The notes under the pieces are model-generated. The model was given only the letters and a program-made list of their open reading frames with translations. It made no database searches and was not told the DNA's origin. Below, one piece after another: positions 6,983 to 10,114 of a stretch of DNA of 10,114 nucleotides (the stretch's first letter is position 1; each line of letters starts with the position of its first letter). The DNA is from Dehalococcoidia bacterium. Lineage in GTDB: Bacteria > Chloroflexota > Dehalococcoidia > GIF9 > AB-539-J10. The stretch lies in the NCBI GenBank assembly GCA_030606385.1, contig JAUWGN010000020.1, forward strand, positions 1 through 10,114, written 5' to 3'. Made by a program: the position numbers and the translations under genes.

Positions 6983-7173
6983 AAATAAGTTAACGACCCT
7001 TTTTTTGGCTCCTCGATTTCCCTTTCCACCTCCTTTAGTTCTTCCTCTAATTCCCTCTTATAATCCTCAAGCATACTAAGGCATTCCTCTTTATTTGGGA
7101 AGGGGCTTATGCCGTGAAAGTAGAAACCGAAGGGCAGCAAACCAAGTAGAATCTCCAGGACTTTCTGCGCCAC
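6979..7173 (-). CDS. Small coiled-coil protein, DUF5320-like
   Basis: A 64-residue product with two parts. Residues 5-22 are hydrophobic and Gly/Pro/aromatic-rich (LLGLLPFGFYFHGISPF region), and residues 28-58 are a highly charged helix with hydrophobic positions at 32, 35, 38, 42, 46, 49 and 53, a heptad pattern expected for a coiled coil. This layout resembles the C-terminal half of DUF5320 proteins, small Gly-rich proteins with a charged helix that are common in anaerobes; the resemblance is from memory and function is unknown. The start is GTG, 4 bases after the rsmG stop, with GGAG only at about 12 bases, so translation may be coupled to rsmG. The gene ends at TGA (6981-6979) inside the pdxS promoter. 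Confidence 0.6.
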   Translation of the reverse strand: MAQKVLEILLGLLPFGFYFHGISPFPNKEECLSMLEDYKRELEEELKEVEREIEEPKKGSLTYF

Positions 7174-7177
7174 ATCT

Positions 7178-7909
7178 TTATTCAGCTCCTATGATTGGAT
7201 GTCTCGCTGGTGTGCCGGCACGCCGTGGATATTTTTCTGGCGAGGGACATATTTTATCAATGATTACCAGATAACGCCTGTCGCTAAGTTCTTCCAGCTC
7301 TACTTTCTTCACCTGGTTCAGTTTCCCCCCCAAAACGTCAATGGATTTACTTGCCTCTACTATTTCCTGCTCGATTTTCCCTTTCTTCTGAGCTACGAAT
7401 TTCCCCCCAATGTGACAGAAAGGCAATGCTAGTTCCACTAGTGTGGGCAGTGAAGCCACGGCGCGGGAGACAACCAAGGTGAAATTTTCACGGAATAGCG
7501 GCTGGTGGGCTGTTTCCTCAGCTCTGCCAATCACTACCTCTACATGACTTAATTCCAATTGTTCAATAATGTGCTGAAGGAAAGTCGCCTTCTTAGCCTT
7601 GGAGTCAAGAAGTACCAATCTCGACTGAGGAAGAAAAAGCTTAAGAGGTATGCCAGGGAAGCCGGCGCCGGTGCCTATATCGATAATGCTGAATCCAGGC
7701 TGTCTTAATTCCTCTTCTGTCAAAGCCAAAACCACAGTTAATGAATCGAGGAAATGTTTTGTCTGCACTTCCTGATAATCTGTTATCGTGGTGAGGTTAA
7801 ACTTCTTGTTCCAACTCACCAGTTCTTGATAGTAAAGCTTGAACTGGGTTATCTGCTTGTCACTGAGATTTATGCCCAGCTTCTGAGCGCCGTCAATGAG
7901 CTTTTGCAT
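7178..7909 (-). CDS. rsmG: 16S rRNA (guanine(527)-N7)-methyltransferase RsmG
   Basis: RsmG (GidB) uses S-adenosylmethionine to methylate N7 of G527 in the 530 loop of 16S rRNA; loss of it is known to give low-level streptomycin resistance. At 243 residues it has normal length. Evidence: the N-terminal helix region with WNKKFNLTTI (33-42), KHFLDSL (51-57), the SAM-binding loop IIDIGTGAGFPGIPL (75-89), LLDSKAKKATFL (100-111), VVSRAVASLP (146-155), and the C-terminal KYPRRAGTPARHP (226-238). The ATG shares a base with the stop of the hydrolase gene (TAATG at 7911-7907), so the two are translationally coupled. No good Shine-Dalgarno site is visible, in line with coupling. Confidence 0.96.
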   Translation of the reverse strand: MQKLIDGAQKLGINLSDKQITQFKLYYQELVSWNKKFNLTTITDYQEVQTKHFLDSLTVVLALTEEELRQPGFSIIDIGTGAGFPGIPLKLFLPQSRLVLLDSKAKKATFLQHIIEQLELSHVEVVIGRAEETAHQPLFRENFTLVVSRAVASLPTLVELALPFCHIGGKFVAQKKGKIEQEIVEASKSIDVLGGKLNQVKKVELEELSDRRYLVIIDKICPSPEKYPRRAGTPARHPIIGAE

Positions 7910-8544
7910 TATAGTGCTTCATTAAAGAAGGCAGCTACTTTTGTGGCGACGGTTGATTCATATCCCCACCAGAAGTGGTCAGCACCCTCAATGCTCTCCC
8001 ATTTCTTAGGCTCGGGAAGGCTCTGGCAGAACTCAATGAATTGAGGCAGAGGGGTGAAATTGTCCTCGTTCCCGGAGAGAAGAAGCTTGGGCTTGAAGCA
8101 ACCTTTGAGGAACTGAAAATCGAACATAGCCAGTGGTGGGGAAATTGCCACCAGGGCTCTAAGCTGTTCGTCATTGAAGCAAACAGGCAAAGCAAAGCCG
8201 GCGCCGGCTGAATAGCCAACGAGTCCAATCCTTTGTGCGTCTATTTCCTTCACTGAAGTCGCAAAGGAGATTGCTGCCCTGACATCCTCTTGCTCGCCAA
8301 TTCCGTGACTAAACTCACCTTGACTTTCACCTACGCCACGGAAGTTAAATCTGAATGGGATGAGCGATTTTCGGCCAAGCGCTTCAAAGACGCTGACTAC
8401 CACATTATTATTCATACTGCCGCCGAAGAGTGGGTGAGGATGACAGATTATCACTGCGGGAAAAGACACTGCATCTTCAGGTATGCCCAGTATGCCCTCT
8501 AGGGAAAACTCACTACAGGGGAATTTTACTTTCTTGGTTATCAC
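7909..8544 (-). CDS. Alpha/beta hydrolase, dienelactone-hydrolase-like
   Basis: A 211-residue serine hydrolase of the small alpha/beta group with the HPHP...GGSMNN signature. Visible are ICHPHPLFGGSMNNNVV (33-49) forming the oxyanion region, FNFRGVGES (67-75), the nucleophile elbow GYSAGAG (110-116) with S112, the acid D161 in SGNEDNFTP (157-165), and H190 in GADHFWWG (187-194), a complete catalytic triad. Members are usually annotated as dienelactone hydrolase-like or general esterases; the real substrate is unknown, and no signal peptide is seen, so it should be cytoplasmic. The start is GTG at 8544 with no convincing ribosome site. It leads into rsmG with a one-base overlap and follows the acyl-CoA dehydrogenase after 161 bases. 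Confidence 0.88.
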   Translation of the reverse strand: MITKKVKFPCSEFSLEGILGIPEDAVSFPAVIICHPHPLFGGSMNNNVVVSVFEALGRKSLIPFRFNFRGVGESQGEFSHGIGEQEDVRAAISFATSVKEIDAQRIGLVGYSAGAGFALPVCFNDEQLRALVAISPPLAMFDFQFLKGCFKPKLLLSGNEDNFTPLPQFIEFCQSLPEPKKWESIEGADHFWWGYESTVATKVAAFFNEAL

Positions 8545-8590
8545 TCTAATTACGATTCCACGGAGAATTTCTATGACTTTGCAATCATGC

Positions 8591-8612
8591 CACAGAACTC
8601 GGGTCTTCTGTG
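8591..8612. other. Perfect 7-bp inverted repeat (hairpin) in the dehydrogenase-hydrolase gap
   Basis: CACAGAA and TTCTGTG flank an 8-base loop within the 161-base gap 8545-8705, which holds no other gene. No T-run follows on either strand, so it is not a standard intrinsic terminator. It could be an operator, an mRNA-processing or stability element, or chance. I see no convincing promoter for the hydrolase in this gap. Confidence 0.35.
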
Positions 8613-8705
8613 ATTGATAAAATTTGCCCCTGCCTACTACCGAGGGCTGGAACTATTCCCCTTATTTTTCTTCTTTGAGGAAAAGGGTATCACACTTGCG
8701 CTTCT

Positions 8706-9914
8706 CTAAGCGTATGCTGAAAATCCCTTGCCCAGGATAGTGTAAGTACTTATTAACTTCATCATCTCGCTTGTGCCATCGGGAATTGTCTGCATTCTGG
8801 CATCCCTGAAGTATCTCTCCAGGGGCAACTCCTGGGAAAGCCCATTTGCACCGTGAATTTGTATAGCGTGATATGTCACCTTGACCGCCGATTCACCTCC
8901 ATACACTTTAGCCATTGATGAGAGTCTCCTGGCATCTGGGTCTCCTTTGCTAATTGTATCAATAGCTTTATATCCCAGAAGTCTTGCTGTTTCAATCAAA
9001 AGGTTCATTTCATAGAGCATATTCTGAATCAGCTGGTGCTTGCCGATAGGTTTCCCAAATGTAACTCTTTCCTTAGCATAGTTTACCGAAGCTTCAAAAG
9101 CTGCCTGGGCTATTCCCACCGACATCAATCCCATTCCTGCCCTGGGCAGTGTGAGCAGTGCAGTGGTTGGTGTCAATGTGGTAAACAATTTCATAAATCC
9201 CTCTGAGATTGGTAAAGTCTGGCCCTTCTCAAAAGCACTTTTCAGTATGGCACCCATCTCATTCTCTTTGGGAACCTTACAATTATCAAAAAACATCTCT
9301 CCGGTGTCTGAGGCATTCCACCCTATCTTGTGTAGCGGGCTTGTCTCCCATGGAGAAACCTCTTTCTCTATTAAAAGGAAAGTCTGTGCTCCTGTTTCGG
9401 GATCTTTTACCCCTACAAATGCTGTATCGCAAGTTACGGCATTGCTTATCCAGGTTTTTGTGCCATTAACGATGTAATAGTCTCCTTCCAGCCTGGCTGT
9501 GGTTTGAATGTCTCGGGTATCACATCCCGCCTCAGGTTCAGTCTCGGCGAAAGCCCCGACGAACTCTCCTTTTTCAAGCCTTGGAAGTACCCTGCCTTTC
9601 ATATCATCCGAGGCTAACGGGACATAAATTGCTGGAATGGCACCCATGCCGAGAAGCGGTGTCAGACTTGCCCAGACCTTCGACATTTCTTCTGACATTA
9701 TGCCGAATAACGTAGGGTCCAAATATGCCTTCATGTTTTCTGGGTCAATGCCGATACCTATCGCTTGGAACTTCTTGTTTATCTCTATTTCCTCTTCCCT
9801 GGTAAACGGCCCTTCTCTGTCTCTTTTATCAACTATGGGGCCGTATTCCCGTTGCATGAAGTCTTGCAGAGCATCCCTGAACATCCTTTGCTCTTCAGTG
9901 AAGTCGAAATCCAT
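8706..9914 (-). CDS. Acyl-CoA dehydrogenase
   Basis: A 402-residue FAD-dependent flavoenzyme that would oxidise an acyl-CoA to the 2,3-enoyl-CoA and pass electrons to an electron-transfer flavoprotein. Typical family pieces are MDFDFTEEQRMFRDALQDFM (1-20), AFAETEPEAGCDTRDIQTTA (121-140), the beta-domain NGTKTWISNA (150-159), KERVTFGKPIGKHQLIQNML (281-300), IQIHGANGLS (351-360), ERYFRDARMQTIPDGTSEMM (366-385). In the TEPxAGSD motif Ser is replaced by Cys (C131), and the position of the MCAD catalytic Glu holds Asp (D379). The frame is open further upstream to a TTG at 10019, but ATG at 9914 has AAGGAGGT at 5-6 bases, starts at the family's normal N-terminus, and lies downstream of the promoter, so it is the start. 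Substrate unknown. Confidence 0.95.
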   Translation of the reverse strand: MDFDFTEEQRMFRDALQDFMQREYGPIVDKRDREGPFTREEEIEINKKFQAIGIGIDPENMKAYLDPTLFGIMSEEMSKVWASLTPLLGMGAIPAIYVPLASDDMKGRVLPRLEKGEFVGAFAETEPEAGCDTRDIQTTARLEGDYYIVNGTKTWISNAVTCDTAFVGVKDPETGAQTFLLIEKEVSPWETSPLHKIGWNASDTGEMFFDNCKVPKENEMGAILKSAFEKGQTLPISEGFMKLFTTLTPTTALLTLPRAGMGLMSVGIAQAAFEASVNYAKERVTFGKPIGKHQLIQNMLYEMNLLIETARLLGYKAIDTISKGDPDARRLSSMAKVYGGESAVKVTYHAIQIHGANGLSQELPLERYFRDARMQTIPDGTSEMMKLISTYTILGKGFSAYA

Positions 9915-9919
9915 AGGAC

Positions 9920-9927
9920 ACCTCCTT
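9920..9927 (-). promoter_or_regulatory. Shine-Dalgarno site of the acyl-CoA dehydrogenase
   Basis: AAGGAGGT, a nearly perfect complement of the 16S rRNA 3' end, precedes ATG at 9914 by 5 bases. It decides the start of the dehydrogenase against the 35-codon-longer TTG alternative at 10019. Confidence 0.9.
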
Positions 9928-9974
9928 GTTTTCCTTGGCTTTAGCGTGATAATTCGCTGCTGATAGCTGGGTTC

Positions 9975-9992
9975 ATTGCGCGATGACGCAAT
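9975..9992. promoter_or_regulatory. Putative operator palindrome over the dehydrogenase transcription start
   Basis: ATTGCG-N6-CGCAAT, a perfect 6-bp inverted repeat with a 6-base centre. It overlaps the downstream edge of the -10 box and the predicted start site (~9984), where a bound repressor would block initiation. The repeat is seen directly; its role as an operator is inference, and no regulator gene is complete in the window. Confidence 0.4.
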
Positions 9993-10019
9993 TCTACCTT
10001 GTGCTTCTTTTAAGGTCAA
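9991..10019 (-). promoter_or_regulatory. Sigma70-type promoter of the acyl-CoA dehydrogenase
   Basis: On the - strand TTGACC (10019-10014) is followed after 17 bases by TAGAAT (9996-9991), five of six matches to each consensus hexamer. Transcription would begin near 9984, giving a leader of about 70 bases before the ATG at 9914. The TTG of the longer reading frame is the first three bases of this -35 box. The remaining stretch to the right edge (10020-10114) holds no confident gene. Confidence 0.7.
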
Positions 10020-10114
10020 CTGTGTATCGGTAGCCTCTTATTGCAACCATGGTGCGGTTCTAACAAGCGATGGCAAAAAAGGCAAGGCTACACCACAAAT
10101 TTCAATTCAACGAT

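Noticed and set aside
7000..7007. Run of T near a possible terminator on the + strand
   Set aside because: No + strand gene ends nearby and there is no preceding stem; on the - strand these bases are Lys codons of the small coiled-coil gene.
7663..8211. The 12-base string AGCCGGCGCCGG occurring twice
   Set aside because: Both copies encode Gly/Ala-rich catalytic loops (GAGFPG in RsmG, SAGAGF in the hydrolase); this is codon coincidence rather than a repeat element.
7935..8228. 97-codon - strand frame inside the hydrolase gene in another frame
   Set aside because: It lies inside the real hydrolase frame, whose catalytic triad is complete; the alternative product is low-quality and Ser/Pro/Leu-rich.
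8655..8690. Possible intrinsic terminator after the dehydrogenase (CCCTT...AAGGG)
   Set aside because: The stem is only about 5 bp before a bulge, the loop side is AT-rich, and no T-run follows on either strand.
9915..10019. 35-codon N-terminal extension of the acyl-CoA dehydrogenase starting at TTG 10019
   Set aside because: The TTG is part of the -35 box, the extension contains the promoter and palindrome, and ATG 9914 has a near-perfect ribosome site and the family-standard N-terminus.
10070..10114. Possible start of a divergent + strand gene (ATG, MAKKARLHHKFQFND, open to the edge)
   Set aside because: Only 15 codons are visible, with no ribosome site and no recognisable domain. A divergent regulator here would make sense, but it cannot be supported.
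10088..10114. Possible tail of another - strand gene (IVELKFVV then stop)
   Set aside because: Eight codons at the edge carry no information about coding.

Overview
The window looks like the chromosome of an anaerobic bacterium, most plausibly a Chloroflexota (Dehalococcoidia-like) lineage. This is inferred from gene content: acyl-CoA ligase and acyl-CoA dehydrogenase genes beside housekeeping genes, a Ycf45/SpoIIIAA-type ATPase, a DUF5320-like small protein, and an MnmA with a three-cysteine active site. There is no rRNA or other phylogenetic marker here, so the assignment is tentative. GTG starts (pdxT, the ATPase, the hydrolase, the small coiled-coil gene) are common alongside ATG.

Layout. 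The left end (2-694, + strand) is the C-terminal part of an acyl-CoA synthetase. Everything else reads on the - strand. In order of transcription these are: an acyl-CoA dehydrogenase (start best placed at 9914) behind a well-formed sigma70-like promoter with a palindrome over its start site; a 161-base gap with a small hairpin; an alpha/beta hydrolase; rsmG; a small coiled-coil protein; a second promoter that would start transcription almost at the pdxS start codon; pdxS and pdxT; a Ycf45/SpoIIIAA-like ATPase; a nuclease with a NucS-like C-terminal domain; tmk; mnmA; a YraN-family protein; and a probable 54-residue gene that meets the acyl-CoA synthetase tail to tail.

How the genes work together. 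PdxS and PdxT form the R5P/G3P/glutamine-dependent pyridoxal phosphate synthase. Tmk makes dTDP for DNA synthesis. MnmA thiolates U34 of Lys, Glu and Gln tRNAs. RsmG methylates G527 of 16S rRNA. These are core functions packed with overlaps of 1-26 bases or gaps of 3-35 bases, so the pdxS-to-YraN stretch probably behaves as one operon. The flanking acyl-CoA ligase and dehydrogenase suggest a neighbourhood for fatty or aromatic acid breakdown, but their substrates cannot be read from sequence.

Most interesting points: the nuclease, which pairs a NucS-like catalytic domain with an uncharacterised helical N-terminal region and sits among housekeeping genes; the CxxC + C cysteine pattern in MnmA, which suggests an iron-sulfur version of the enzyme; the near-leaderless pdxS promoter; the palindrome over the dehydrogenase start site; and the unannotated 54-residue gene. 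I saw no CRISPR array, transposase, tRNA, rRNA or recognisable known multi-gene defence system.
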